Shown here: positions 7,124-15,808 of the stretch, in pieces
How positions within the stretch are numbered: position 1 is the first letter of the stretch
Layout: each line of letters starts with the position of its first letter
NCBI GenBank assembly: GCA_902774015.1
Contig: CACYHB010000020.1
Location: 1 to 64,000, forward strand
Direction of reading: 5' to 3'
Length of the DNA stretch: 64,000 nt
Origin: Oscillospiraceae bacterium
GTDB lineage: Bacteria; Bacillota; Clostridia; Oscillospirales; Oscillospiraceae
Program-made: the position numbers and the translations under genes
The notes under the pieces: generated by a model
Told to the model about the DNA's origin: nothing
Seen by the model: only the letters and a program-made list of their open reading frames with translations
Database searches by the model: none

Positions 7124-8656
7124 TTATGCGTTCACGTACTTGTGAAGCGTGGCGCGCACGGCGCCGGGGCCGGCGGTCAGCTCGGTAAAGTAGGCGCAGA
7201 CCTTATCGGCCAGGCCGGCCTCCGCCAGGTCGACGCCGAAGACGGTCTTGTTGCGCAGCAGATCCTCGAGCCCGGAGCAGTCGGGCTTCTCGCCCAGCTT
7301 CACGTCGGCGACGTAGGCCTGCGCCGCACTCAGCAGCGGGTCGGGAGACGGCTCAAAGGCCTCGCCCTTGTCGTCCACGGCCATCAGATAGCGCAGCCAG
7401 CCCGCGTGTACCAGCGGGATCAGCTTGAGATCCTGCACGTCCAGCGTATCGGAGGCCAGATAAGCCTTGATGGTTTCGCCGAAGCGAATGGGCAGCTTCT
7501 GGGAGGTGTCGGTGGCGATGCGCTGAGGCGTGTCGGGCAGGAAGGGGTTGGGGATGCGGACCTTTACCACGGTGTCGATGAAGTCCTGGGGCTTGATGAT
7601 GCCGGGGTCGGTGACCACGGGAAGACCCTCCCGGTAGCCGATCCGCTCCACCAGCTTTCTCAGGTCCTCGTCCTGCATCTCCTGCCAGATGTGCTCATAG
7701 CCCAGCAGGCAGCCGAAAACGGCCAGCGCGGTGTGCAGGGGGTTGAGGCAGGTGCAGACCTTCATGCGCTCCACCTTGTCCACGGTCTCGCGGGCGGTGA
7801 AGTAAATGCCGGCCTTCTCCAGGCAGGGACGGCCGTTGGGGAAATCGTCCTCGATGACCAGATACTCGCTCTCCTCGGCGTTGACGAAGGGCGTGCCGGC
7901 CTCCAGCCCGTCCTGTGCCAGCATGGCGGAGACGGAGGCGTCGGGTCCCGGGGTGATCTTGTCGATCATAGACCAGGGGAAGGAGACGGCCTCCTTGAGC
8001 CAGGCGTTGAAGCCCTCGCCGCCCCAGGCCTCGGCAAAGGCGGTGATGGCGGCCTTGAGCTTGTCGCCGTTGTGGGAGCAGTTGTCCATGCTGACCATGG
8101 CGAGAGGGGCTTTGTTCTTTTTGTAGCGGGCGCAGAGCAGGGCGGTGAGCTTGCCCATGTAGCTCTTTGCGGTGTCGGGCGTGCCGGCGAGATCGGCGGC
8201 GACGTCGGGCAGGAGTTCGCCCTTGGCGTCACGCAGGGCGTAGCCCTTCTCAGTGATGGTGAAGGACACCATCTGCAGGCTGGGACTCTCGAAGATCTCC
8301 TGCAGACGCGCTTCGTTCCCGTAGAGATAGACCTTCTCGGCGATGGAGCCGACCACGGCCTTCTCCACGCCGCCGTCGGCCTTCAGCGTGACCTTGACGG
8401 TGAGATTGTCGTTGACTTCCGGCTTCTTCTCGCGGCGCTCGGCGGCGATGATGCCGGTCTCACAGAGGCCCGCGTCCAGCAGCCGCTGGCAGGCGTCGGC
8501 CTGAAAGGCCTTGAAGATGTTGCCCGCGCCGAAATGCAGCCAGACGGGGTTGGCGACGGTCTTTTCGATCATGGCGGCCCGGTCGTAGGCGGGCAGGCGG
8601 TAGCCGCGCTCTTCCCAGAAACCCTGGTTGTTGAGAGACTCGTTATTCAGAAACAT
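7124..8656 (-). CDS. uxuB: Fructuronate reductase (D-mannonate oxidoreductase)
   Basis: The 510-residue protein belongs to the long-chain mannitol dehydrogenase family. It reduces D-fructuronate to D-mannonate with NADH in the glucuronate branch. The N-terminal nucleotide-binding segment (WLHFGAGNIFKAF), the mid-protein MVSMDNCSHNGDKL and the catalytic-region KVCTCLNPLHTALA, with its histidine, are present. The start at 8656 was chosen over an ATG six bases upstream because GGAGG is then 7 nt away. It lies 28 bp behind uxuA and is surely cotranscribed. A tagaturonate reductase paralogue of the same family is encoded at 59.4 kb. Confidence 0.93.
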   Translation of the reverse strand: MFLNNESLNNQGFWEERGYRLPAYDRAAMIEKTVANPVWLHFGAGNIFKAFQADACQRLLDAGLCETGIIAAERREKKPEVNDNLTVKVTLKADGGVEKAVVGSIAEKVYLYGNEARLQEIFESPSLQMVSFTITEKGYALRDAKGELLPDVAADLAGTPDTAKSYMGKLTALLCARYKKNKAPLAMVSMDNCSHNGDKLKAAITAFAEAWGGEGFNAWLKEAVSFPWSMIDKITPGPDASVSAMLAQDGLEAGTPFVNAEESEYLVIEDDFPNGRPCLEKAGIYFTARETVDKVERMKVCTCLNPLHTALAVFGCLLGYEHIWQEMQDEDLRKLVERIGYREGLPVVTDPGIIKPQDFIDTVVKVRIPNPFLPDTPQRIATDTSQKLPIRFGETIKAYLASDTLDVQDLKLIPLVHAGWLRYLMAVDDKGEAFEPSPDPLLSAAQAYVADVKLGEKPDCSGLEDLLRNKTVFGVDLAEAGLADKVCAYFTELTAGPGAVRATLHKYVNA

Positions 8657-8684
8657 ATCCATTCCTCCACAGCTTCGCAGTCGA

Positions 8685-9764
8685 TTATTCCTTATCCATC
8701 AGGTCCCAGGCGCCCAGCATGTACATGATGCCGAGAGCGCGGTCGTACAGACCGTATCCGGGGCGCACGCTGCCCGGCTTCTCGTCCCAGAGGTGACGGC
8801 CGTGGTCGGGGCGGATATAGCCCTCGTAGCCGCAGTCGTGATAGGCGCGCAGAATATCCAGGATGCCGGTGTCGCCGTCGCAGTCGCGGTGACTGGCCTC
8901 GGAAAAGTCGCCGTTTTCAAAGTGCTTGACGTTGCGGATGTGGGCGAAAGCGATGCGGTCGCAGTGCCTGCGGACGATGGCGGCCACGTCGTTGGCGGGA
9001 TTGGCGTTCAGGGAACCGGAGCAGAGCGTCAGGCAGTTGTAGGGATCGTCCACCATTTTGAGGAAGCGGTCGATGCTCTCCTCGTCAACGAGCAGGCGAG
9101 GCAGGCCGAAGATATCCCAGGGGGGATCGTCCATGTGCACGGCCATCTTGATGTCGCACTCATGGCAGACGGGCATGAGCCGCTCCAGGAAGTACTTGAA
9201 ATTCTCCCAGAGCTTCTCTTTGGTCACGTCCTTGTAAGCCTCAAACAGCTCGTCCAGCTTCGCCATGCGCTCGGGCTCCCAGCCGGGGAAGGTCATGTGA
9301 TACTTCTCGGTGAAGCCCATGACGTAGTCGGCCATCTCCTTGGGGTCGTCCTGGATCATGTCCTTCTGATAAAAGAGAGCGGTGGAGCCGTCGCCCACCG
9401 GGTGGAACAGGTCGGAACGGGTCCAGTCGAAAATGGGCATGAAGTTGTAGCAGATCACCTTCACGCCGAAGGGCTTGAGGTTGCGGATGGTCTGGATGTA
9501 ATTGTCAATATACGCGTCGCGGGAGGGGAGACCGATCTTGATATCGTCGTGGACGTTCACAGACTCCACCACGTCGGCGTTGAAGCCCGCCGCGGTGATC
9601 TGATCCACGACCTTTTTGATTTCCTCCGGCTGCCAGACTTCACCGGGCATCTTGTCATGCAGGGCCCAGACGATGGTGCTCACACCGGGGATCTGCCGAA
9701 TGTCGCCGAGAGAGATCTTGTCGTTTCCTTCGCCGTACCAGCGAAAACCCATTTGCATTGCCAT
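8685..9764 (-). CDS. uxuA: Mannonate dehydratase
   Basis: The 359-residue protein is a full-length UxuA of the metal-dependent TIM-barrel type. It dehydrates D-mannonate to 2-keto-3-deoxygluconate. Family features seen include MGFRWYGEGNDKISLGDIRQIPG at the N-terminus (no more than the first residues needed), the CYNFMPIFDWTRSDL segment, AVHMDDPPW with its metal-binding His and Asp, and a C-terminal RPDHGR motif. The ATG at 9764 has GGAGG seven bases upstream. It is the first gene of the uxuA-uxuB operon; its promoter is overlapped by a palindrome (9835-9846) probably bound by the neighbouring GntR protein. Confidence 0.95.
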   Translation of the reverse strand: MAMQMGFRWYGEGNDKISLGDIRQIPGVSTIVWALHDKMPGEVWQPEEIKKVVDQITAAGFNADVVESVNVHDDIKIGLPSRDAYIDNYIQTIRNLKPFGVKVICYNFMPIFDWTRSDLFHPVGDGSTALFYQKDMIQDDPKEMADYVMGFTEKYHMTFPGWEPERMAKLDELFEAYKDVTKEKLWENFKYFLERLMPVCHECDIKMAVHMDDPPWDIFGLPRLLVDEESIDRFLKMVDDPYNCLTLCSGSLNANPANDVAAIVRRHCDRIAFAHIRNVKHFENGDFSEASHRDCDGDTGILDILRAYHDCGYEGYIRPDHGRHLWDEKPGSVRPGYGLYDRALGIMYMLGAWDLMDKE

Positions 9765-9831
9765 GCTTCTGCCTCCATACTGTTTTGTGATGAATCAAAA
9801 ATGCGGAAAGGCGCTTGTTTGCTCTACTAAC

Positions 9832-9860
9832 ATTCTAATATATTAGTTAGAAAAAAGCAA
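9832..9860 (-). promoter_or_regulatory. uxuAB promoter with palindromic operator
   Basis: Read on the minus strand, TTGCTT (9855-9860) is 17 bp from TAGAAT (9832-9837). The perfect palindrome CTAATATATTAG (9835-9846) covers half of the -10 and the spacer. A 10-of-12 copy lies at the promoter of the adjacent GntR gene. Confidence 0.65.
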
Positions 9861-9887
9861 TCCCTCAATTCTGTACAGAATTGAGGG
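9851..9887 (-). terminator. Terminator of the GntR regulator gene
   Basis: A 26-nt perfect palindrome (9862-9887, half CCCTCAATTCTGT) is followed on the minus strand by ATTGC and six T. The T-tract overlaps the -35 box of uxuA. Confidence 0.85.
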
Positions 9888-9929
9888 CCTTTCTTTGTGC
9901 ATTGTGGTGAAAAGACGGAAAACGGCGCA

Positions 9930-10649
9930 TCAGCCCAGGGAGAAATACGCCGGAAACTTCTCCTCCAGCAGGCGAAGATTGTCCCGATAGCGATTCAGAT
10001 GGACCTCCAGATGCCCGAGCGCAGCGGCGGTATCCCGTGCGAGGACGGCGCGGCTGACGGCGCAGTGGTCCGCGTAGGTCTCGTCCTGGGCCATGCCCAG
10101 ATTGGAGAGTACGCGCATGCGCTCCACGTGCTGCAGTCCCTCCATCATATGGAAATAGTCGGCTTCGCGCCCGACGGCGGTAAAGGCGATGCGGTGGAAC
10201 GCGTTGTCCAGCTCCAGGAGCCTGCGCAGATCGGGGGTCTTCATGGCGGCGTAGTGGGAAAAGCCGCGCAGGTTCTCCTCATAGCGCCAGGCCAGGTCCG
10301 CATCCGGCCTTTCGCAGCAGAGACGCAGGATCTCCTTCTCCACGGCACAGCGGGCAAACTGCTCCATCTCCATGCGCTGCACGTCGATGGGCGCCACAAA
10401 GGTGCCCACCTGGGGGCGCAGCACCACCATGTTGGCCGAGGCCAGAAGGATCAGCGCCTCCCGCACGGGGGTGCGGCTCATGCTCAGCTCCTCGGCGAGC
10501 TGCTTGTCGCTCAGGGCCTCGCCGGGCTTGAAGCGCAGATGGATGATCCCGTCGCGCAGGATCTGGTAGGCGGTCTCCCGGGCGTTGCCGCCCTGCGCGG
10601 CGCGGCCGCGCCAGGACCGGCCGGTATAGCTGCTCTCGTTCATGGGCAT
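9930..10649 (-). CDS. GntR-family (FadR/FCD) regulator of hexuronate genes
   Basis: The 239-residue protein has an N-terminal winged helix (about 22-90, with LAEELSMSRTPVREAL and the wing ending in GTFVAPI) and an all-helical FCD ligand domain (about 100-230). FCD regulators such as UxuR, ExuR and KdgR-like GntR proteins bind sugar acids. Its position directly upstream of uxuAB and the shared 12-bp palindromes at both promoters support control of uxuAB and of itself. The ATG at 10649 follows AGGAG at 5-nt spacing. Which sugar acid is sensed cannot be seen; fructuronate, mannonate or KDG are likely by analogy. Confidence 0.85.
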   Translation of the reverse strand: MPMNESSYTGRSWRGRAAQGGNARETAYQILRDGIIHLRFKPGEALSDKQLAEELSMSRTPVREALILLASANMVVLRPQVGTFVAPIDVQRMEMEQFARCAVEKEILRLCCERPDADLAWRYEENLRGFSHYAAMKTPDLRRLLELDNAFHRIAFTAVGREADYFHMMEGLQHVERMRVLSNLGMAQDETYADHCAVSRAVLARDTAAALGHLEVHLNRYRDNLRLLEEKFPAYFSLG

Positions 10650-10667
10650 TCTCTCTCCTGTGTTCTT

Positions 10668-10708
10668 CTGATATATTAATATTAAACGGAGCGCCCCGCT
10701 GCTGTCAA
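10668..10708 (-). promoter_or_regulatory. Promoter and operator of the GntR gene
   Basis: On the minus strand, TTGACA (10703-10708) is 17 bp from TTAATA (10680-10685). Immediately downstream, TTAATATATCAG (10668-10679) matches the uxuA palindrome at 10 of 12 positions, which suggests autorepression. Confidence 0.65.
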
Positions 10709-10795
10709 CTTTTTTCTGGGATCACAGCCGCTTCCTTTTCTTTTTCGGCGGAATGTGCTAAGATAGGGCACAGTTTGTATCGGAGGCAATCCACT

Positions 10796-11641
10796 ATGCT
10801 CTTTCTCTTCCTCGCCATGCTGGGCAGCGCCGCCATGTCGTTGGTCCTGAAGGCCTTTCGGGCCCAGCGGGGCAACCGCTACGGCATCATTTTGGGAAAT
10901 TATATCACCTGCGTCCTGGTCGGACTGCTGATGATGCCTGACCGCGCGCTGATCGTTCACGGGCATCTGACCACCCTGCTCTGCGGCGTGGCGGGCGGCG
11001 TCTTCTTTGTGGCCGGGCTCGTCAGCATGCAGTCCAGCATCCGCCTCAACGGCGCGGCGCTGACCGCGGCCTTTGGCAAGCTCGGGCTCGTGGTGACCCT
11101 GGGCGTCAGCATCCTCTGCTTCGGTGAGCGCCCGGGCGGCCTGCAGCTGCTGGGACTTCTGCTGGTGTTCGCCGCGCTGCTGCTCATAAACGGCGGCTCC
11201 GAGGGCCGCGAGGGGAAGGCCTCCTTTCTGCTGCTTGTGCTGGTGCTGCTCACCGGCGGCGGGGGCGACGCCATGTCCAAGGTCTTCGAGCAGCTGGGCG
11301 GAAAAGGCGAGGGAACGCTCTATTTCTTCTGGCTGTTTCTGACGGCGGGGCTGCTGTCCGCCGTGCTTGCCCTGCGGGAGTACCGGAAGACCGGGCTGAA
11401 GCTGCTGCCCGCGGAACTTGCGGCCGGTGTCCTGGTGGGCCTGCCAAACTATTTCTCCTCCCTGCTCCTGCTGATGGCGCTGGAGCGGATGCCCGCGCTG
11501 GTGGTCTTTCCGGTGGCGAGCACAGGGACGATCCTGCTGGTCATGCTCTTCAGCGCCCTGCTGTTTCATGAGCGGATAAGCCGCCGGCAGACGGCCGGGC
11601 TGGCGCTGATCCTGCTGGCCCTCGTGCTGCTGAACACTTGA
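10796..11641 (+). CDS. EamA/DMT-family transporter
   Basis: The 281-residue protein has about ten hydrophobic helices in two repeated halves, as in the drug/metabolite transporter superfamily. Short EamA-like hallmarks are present at the end of each half (for example GERPGGLQLLGLLLVFAALLL, shortened here, and SRRQTAGLALILLALVLL). The substrate is unknown. The ATG at 10796 has GGAGG nine bases upstream, and an extended -10 (TGC TAAGAT, 10759-10764) precedes it. It is divergent from the GntR gene and not obviously part of the hexuronate pathway. Confidence 0.75.
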   Translation: MLFLFLAMLGSAAMSLVLKAFRAQRGNRYGIILGNYITCVLVGLLMMPDRALIVHGHLTTLLCGVAGGVFFVAGLVSMQSSIRLNGAALTAAFGKLGLVVTLGVSILCFGERPGGLQLLGLLLVFAALLLINGGSEGREGKASFLLLVLVLLTGGGGDAMSKVFEQLGGKGEGTLYFFWLFLTAGLLSAVLALREYRKTGLKLLPAELAAGVLVGLPNYFSSLLLLMALERMPALVVFPVASTGTILLVMLFSALLFHERISRRQTAGLALILLALVLLNT

Positions 11642-11746
11642 CAATGCTTTTTCCCTTGGATAAAATTATTTTATAATGTATCGGAGAACTTGCCCCATCC
11701 CGGCGCGGTTCTCCGTTCGGTTTATTCGGGAAAACAAGGAGGAAGG

Positions 11747-14137
11747 ATGAAAAAGTTCGATTTCAACCGGGGCTGGACCTGCCGCGCGCTGAAGCCCGGC
11801 GCGGAAGCGGTGCCGGTCACGCTTCCCCATGACGCGATGCGCACCGAGGCGCGCATCGAGGGGAGCCTGGGCGAGGGCAACATCGGCTGGTTCGAGGCCA
11901 ATGACTACGAGTATGTGAAGCGCTTCACCCTCACGCCGGAGCAGGAGCAGGCACATCGTCTGATTCTGGAATTCGAGAGCGTCTACCGCCATGCCGAGGT
12001 CTGGCTCAACGGGAAGAAGGCCGCTTTCCGCCCCTACGGCTACACCAATTTCTATGTGGAGCTGAAGCCCTTCCTCAAGGAAGGGGAGAACGAGATCCGT
12101 GTTATCGCCCGCAACGCCGACCAGCCCAACTCCCGCTGGTACTCCGGCACGGGCATCTTCCGCCCGGTATGGCTCTATGCCTGTGGGGAAAAGCATATTC
12201 TGATGAATTCCGTAAAGATCGACACGCTGGAGATCCGCCCGGCGAAGATCCGCGTCCGGGTGGAGACCTCCGTCTCCGGCGACGCGGCGGTGGAGATCCT
12301 GGACGGGGAAAAGTGCCTGGCAAAGGTGGAGGGCGCGAGCCCGTTCATCCTCAGGCTCCCCGAGGCGGAGCTGTGGCGCCCGGAAAACCCGAAGCTCTAC
12401 ACCTGCCGGGTGACCTTTGCCGGCGACGTGTGCGAGGAGACCTTCGGCATCCGCACCCTGAGCTGGACGCCGGAGAAGGGCGTGGCGCTCAACGGCGAGC
12501 GCGTCGTGATCCGCGGCGCCTGCATCCACCACGACAACGGCCTGCTTGGCGCAGCCAGCTATCCGGAAGTGGAGGAGCGGCGCATCCGAATCCTGCAGAA
12601 GGCGGGTTACAACGCCGTCCGCTCGGCCCACAACCCCTGCTCCAAGTACCAGCTGGAGGCCTGCGACAGGCTGGGCATGCTGATGATGGACGAGTACGTG
12701 GACTGCTGGTACATGCACAAGACCCAGTACGACTACGCGACTTACGTCACCGACTGGTGGAAGCAGGATCTGAAGGACATGGTGGACAAGGACTACAACC
12801 ACCCCTGCGTCATCATGTACTCCACCGGCAACGAAGTGGCCGAGACCGCCCAGGAGAAGGGCGTCGCTCTGCAGAAGAGCTACACCGAATACCTCCACGC
12901 GCTGGACGAGACGCGTCCGGTCACCTGCGGCATCAACATCTTCTTCAACTTTCTCTCCTCCGCGGGCTTCGGCGTCTACAGCGACGAGAAGGCCAAACAG
13001 CAGGCGGAGGCCGCCAAAAAGGCCGCCGAGAACGCTTCGGCCAAGAAGCCGAAAAAGAAGGCCGTGGGCTCCGAGTTTTACAATCTGCTGGCCGCCGCCG
13101 TGGGCTGCGACTTTATGAAGCTCGGCGCCACGCTCCCGCCCTGCGACTGGAAGACCCGGGACGCCTTCGCCGCCATGGACATCGCGGGCTATAACTACGG
13201 CAACTGGCGCTACCGCCGCGACGCGAAGAAGTACCCAAACAGGCTGATCCTGGGTTCCGAGACCCTGATCGGCGACGCCTATGATTTCTGGGAGATCGCG
13301 AAAGACACGCCTCAGGTGGTGGGCGACTTCGTGTGGATCGCCTGGGACTATATCGGCGAATGCGGCGCAGGGGACAACGGCCCCGAATTCGACGAATACA
13401 AGACGGACCGGGTCTTCGACTGCATCCGCGGCGGCCCCGGGCGCGTAGACGTGACCGGCAAGCTCACTCCCGAGGCGGACTACACCCGCATCTGCTTTGA
13501 GCTGGAAAAGGGGCCGAAGCTGGCCGTCTTCCCTGTGAACCAGGCAAAAAAGCTGAACATGACCGACTGGACCATGAGCCGCGCCCAGCGCAGCTGGAGC
13601 TGGGAAGGCTTCGAGGGCAGGAGCGCCCTCGTGGAGGTCTTTGCCCGTGCCGCGTCCGTGGAGCTTTTTGTCAACGGCCGCTCCGTCGGCAAGAAGAAGC
13701 CCAGAAAGGCCCGCGCCGTTTTCCGCACGGCTTATGAGCCGGGCGAATTGACGGCCGTCTCCTACGATCTGGGCGGCCGGGAGATCGGGCGCGACAGCCT
13801 GCGCTCCGCGGGGCCGGAGACGGAGCTGCGCCTGGAGCCGGAGAGCGAGAGCTGCCGGCCGGGGGAGATGGTCTATTTCCGCATGCGCTATACCGACAAA
13901 AACGGTGAGGTCAAGCCGCTGCAGCGGCACCGCATCCGCGTGGAGGCCGAAAACGGCACGGTCATGGGTACGGCCAACGCTAGCGTCTATTTTGAAGGAA
14001 ACTACGCCCAGCCGGAGGTGTCCAGCTACTTCGGCGAGGCGCAGACCGTGGTGCAGGCCGGCGAGGCCGGCGTTCTGCGCGTCACCGTCACCGACGGAGA
14101 GCGGACCGCCTCCGCGGAGCTTCTCTGCAGAGAATAA
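11747..14137 (+). CDS. Glycoside hydrolase family 2 enzyme
   Basis: The 796-residue protein is a GH2 retaining beta-glycosidase: sugar-binding jelly roll (about 10-150), Ig-like domain (about 150-245), TIM barrel (about 250-560) and C-terminal DUF4982-like and Ig-like domains. The acid/base glutamate is E363 in STGNEV; the nucleophile is E505 in LGSETL. No signal peptide is visible, so it is probably intracellular. Between the two catalytic residues (about 415-445) is a Lys/Ala-rich insertion (KAKQQAEAAKKAAENA and following). Specificity (beta-galactosidase or beta-glucuronidase) cannot be decided; proximity to uxuAB makes glucuronides possible. It is followed 12 bp later by an esterase. Confidence 0.9.
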   Translation: MKKFDFNRGWTCRALKPGAEAVPVTLPHDAMRTEARIEGSLGEGNIGWFEANDYEYVKRFTLTPEQEQAHRLILEFESVYRHAEVWLNGKKAAFRPYGYTNFYVELKPFLKEGENEIRVIARNADQPNSRWYSGTGIFRPVWLYACGEKHILMNSVKIDTLEIRPAKIRVRVETSVSGDAAVEILDGEKCLAKVEGASPFILRLPEAELWRPENPKLYTCRVTFAGDVCEETFGIRTLSWTPEKGVALNGERVVIRGACIHHDNGLLGAASYPEVEERRIRILQKAGYNAVRSAHNPCSKYQLEACDRLGMLMMDEYVDCWYMHKTQYDYATYVTDWWKQDLKDMVDKDYNHPCVIMYSTGNEVAETAQEKGVALQKSYTEYLHALDETRPVTCGINIFFNFLSSAGFGVYSDEKAKQQAEAAKKAAENASAKKPKKKAVGSEFYNLLAAAVGCDFMKLGATLPPCDWKTRDAFAAMDIAGYNYGNWRYRRDAKKYPNRLILGSETLIGDAYDFWEIAKDTPQVVGDFVWIAWDYIGECGAGDNGPEFDEYKTDRVFDCIRGGPGRVDVTGKLTPEADYTRICFELEKGPKLAVFPVNQAKKLNMTDWTMSRAQRSWSWEGFEGRSALVEVFARAASVELFVNGRSVGKKKPRKARAVFRTAYEPGELTAVSYDLGGREIGRDSLRSAGPETELRLEPESESCRPGEMVYFRMRYTDKNGEVKPLQRHRIRVEAENGTVMGTANASVYFEGNYAQPEVSSYFGEAQTVVQAGEAGVLRVTVTDGERTASAELLCRE

Positions 14138-14149
14138 AGGAGCGAGAGC

Positions 14150-15124
14150 ATGAAAAAGGGATGGAAGATTTTTCTGTCGATCCTGCTGGTGCTGGCCCTT
14201 GTCGTGGGGCTGAATCACCACCTGGCCTGGGTCCTGTGGAACAACTGGTTCCCCGAGAAAGTCACGCTGGACGAAAGCGGCACGTGGGCGGGCGGCGCCA
14301 GCTATGAGCGCACGCCTTACGGCGAATCGGAGAGTCAGTATCTGGATCTCTACGTTCCCGACGGAGTGGAGAACCCGCCCCTCTTCGTGATGATCCACGG
14401 CGGCGGCTTCATCTCCAACGATTCCCAGTCCCGCCAGGCGCAGCTCTTCTACCGCTATTTCCGGGATCACGGCTTTGCCTGCGCCAGCATCAACTACCGT
14501 CTGGCCCAGGAGGCTCCCTGGCCCGCTGCGGTGGAGGACGTGCGCGACGCGATCCGGTTTCTCTCCGAGCATGCGGAGGAATACGGCTATGACGCCTCTC
14601 AGTGCGCGGTCTGGGGCGAGTCCGCCGGCGGCTATCTGGCCTGCATGACTGCCGTGACCGGGCAGGCCGTCCCGGTGAAGGCCCTGGTGGACTACTACGG
14701 CATCGTGGATTTCTCCACCAGCGAGGAGCAGTTCCGGCAGGAGGGCATCCCCGCCTGGGTTCGCAGGATGGCCAACTTCTGGGCCGACAGCGAGACCCTG
14801 CAGGGCTTCGGCTCCTGTGAGGAGTTCTGGGCCCATAAGGCACGTGCCGATTGGACGGAAGAGGACGTCAACGCCCTGTCGGTTCCTTATCAGGCTTCCC
14901 TCGGCGCAAATCCCGGCCTGAAGAGCCTCATCGTCCACGGGGATGCGGATCTGAGCGTTCCCTATCACCAGTCCTTGCAGATGGAGGAGGCGCTTGCGGC
15001 CGTCTGCGGCGCGGAGAGCGTGCGCGTGGAGCTGGTGCACGGCATGATGCACGCGGGCGACGGGCTCTATACCGAGGCGAGACTCAGCCAGGTCGAAGCC
15101 TTTGTCCGCGAAGCGCTGGGGTAA
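14150..15124 (+). CDS. Membrane-anchored alpha/beta hydrolase (esterase)
   Basis: The 324-residue protein begins with a signal-anchor helix (about 5-25) and then an alpha/beta-hydrolase fold of the hormone-sensitive-lipase/BD-FAE type. The oxyanion motif HGGGF and the nucleophile elbow GESAGG (Ser158) are present; candidate Asp and His are in VHGDADLSVP and LVHGMMHAG. Such enzymes remove acyl groups from glycans. The gene follows the GH2 gene by 12 bp, so the pair may deacylate and cleave the same oligosaccharide, although the esterase is probably outside the membrane while GH2 looks cytoplasmic. Confidence 0.85.
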   Translation: MKKGWKIFLSILLVLALVVGLNHHLAWVLWNNWFPEKVTLDESGTWAGGASYERTPYGESESQYLDLYVPDGVENPPLFVMIHGGGFISNDSQSRQAQLFYRYFRDHGFACASINYRLAQEAPWPAAVEDVRDAIRFLSEHAEEYGYDASQCAVWGESAGGYLACMTAVTGQAVPVKALVDYYGIVDFSTSEEQFRQEGIPAWVRRMANFWADSETLQGFGSCEEFWAHKARADWTEEDVNALSVPYQASLGANPGLKSLIVHGDADLSVPYHQSLQMEEALAAVCGAESVRVELVHGMMHAGDGLYTEARLSQVEAFVREALG

Positions 15125-15170
15125 AAACAATGCATGGATCTCCGCTTGCTTACAGTATGATACTTGCACA

Positions 15171-15227
15171 ATGCGCCCCCCATTCTTTCTTTTTGGAGCT
15201 TGCCCAAAAAGAAAGAACGCGCCGCGC
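15171..15227 (+). repeat. Dispersed palindromic element, copy 1
   Basis: ATGCGCCCCCC, a TTCTTTCTTTT arm, a short loop, an AAAAGAAAGAAC arm and GCGCCGCGC follow in order. The same arrangement occurs inverted at 26198-26250, with conserved flanks and a divergent loop, so this is a repeat family rather than chance. Confidence 0.75.
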
Positions 15228-15420
15228 CCGAGCGTCAGAAGAAGCTCACATCGCTCCGTTTCCGTCAGGCATGACGAAAACTGCGCTATGTTCCCTCCTT
15301 CTTCCTTCCTCAAAGCAAAACATCCGGTCATGCCCGAAGGACCCGCCGTCCGAATGTTGGTATGCCCGGTGCGCCCGGGTGTTCGCTGCCGCTATGGCGT
15401 ACAGATCACAGCGCTCAAAA

Positions 15421-15517
15421 GCACGTTCCGGCGGCTCGCCGATCGGCAGTCATGCTTGCAGGGGGCATTCCTGACGCCCCGAACCGCCTGCCCGGCGAGC
15501 CGCGGCTTGGAGCGTGC
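15421..15517. other. Large nested inverted repeat (possible structured RNA)
   Basis: The outer arm GCACGTTCCGGCGGCTCGCC (15421-15440) pairs with 15494-15517 (10 bp GCGGCTCGCC perfect plus 8 of 9 at the base). Inside is a second stem, GGGGC with GCCCC. No promoter is evident. Confidence 0.5.
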
Positions 15518-15673
15518 ACATTTCTTCGTCAGGAGCACCGGGGAGCGGCAGCGGCATGCGGAGCAAACAGCCACGCGTATCTGCTATAGCGGCGACCCTG
15601 GATCTGCCCTTGGACGCCCCCTTTCTGCGAGGGATCAAAGGGAAACCTCCCCTTGTCGCCTTTCTTTATAGGC

Positions 15674-15715
15674 CAGGAAACCTTTCTTTCCGCGAAAGGA
15701 AAGAAAGGTTTCCTG
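15674..15715. repeat. Long perfect hairpin
   Basis: CAGGAAACCTTTCTTTCC (15674-15691) pairs with its exact complement after a GCGAAA loop. Similar long CCTGGAAAG-type hairpins occur at 55478-55511. Confidence 0.7.
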
Positions 15716-15766
15716 AATGTCACAGCTAACCGCCTCTGAGCGGTCGAGAAAAAGCATACAATAAAC

Positions 15767-15800
15767 CACGGCCGTGACGATCGTCACGGCCGTGATCTTT
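15767..15800 (+). terminator. Palindromic terminator near the MATE gene
   Basis: A perfect 28-nt palindrome (half CACGGCCGTGACGA) is followed on the plus strand by ATCTTTTT. It may also stop the MATE transcript on the minus strand, where the T content is weaker. Confidence 0.65.
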
Positions 15801-15808
15801 TTCGTTTT

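Larger units (their letters stand above)
15125..15808. other. Gene-free region rich in inverted repeats
   Basis: This stretch of about 680 bases has no credible gene: every open frame lacks family features and a good ribosome binding site. It holds a dispersed palindromic element (15171-15227), a large nested inverted repeat (15421-15517), an 18-bp perfect hairpin (15674-15715) and a terminator (15767-15800). Confidence 0.7.

Noticed and set aside
11638..11677. TTGACA and TATAAT before the GH2 gene as a promoter pair
   Set aside because: The two boxes are 28 bp apart, far from the usual 16-18; only the -10 might be used.
11666..15331. A very long minus-strand open frame (about 1,200 codons) opposite GH2 and the esterase
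   Set aside because: It is the antisense shadow of two genes with intact catalytic motifs; it has no family features, and GC-rich DNA commonly leaves such frames open.
15102..15671. Plus-strand frames in the 15.1-15.8 kb gap as genes
   Set aside because: They run through dispersed palindromes, have no good ribosome binding site, and give Cys/Arg-rich products without family features.
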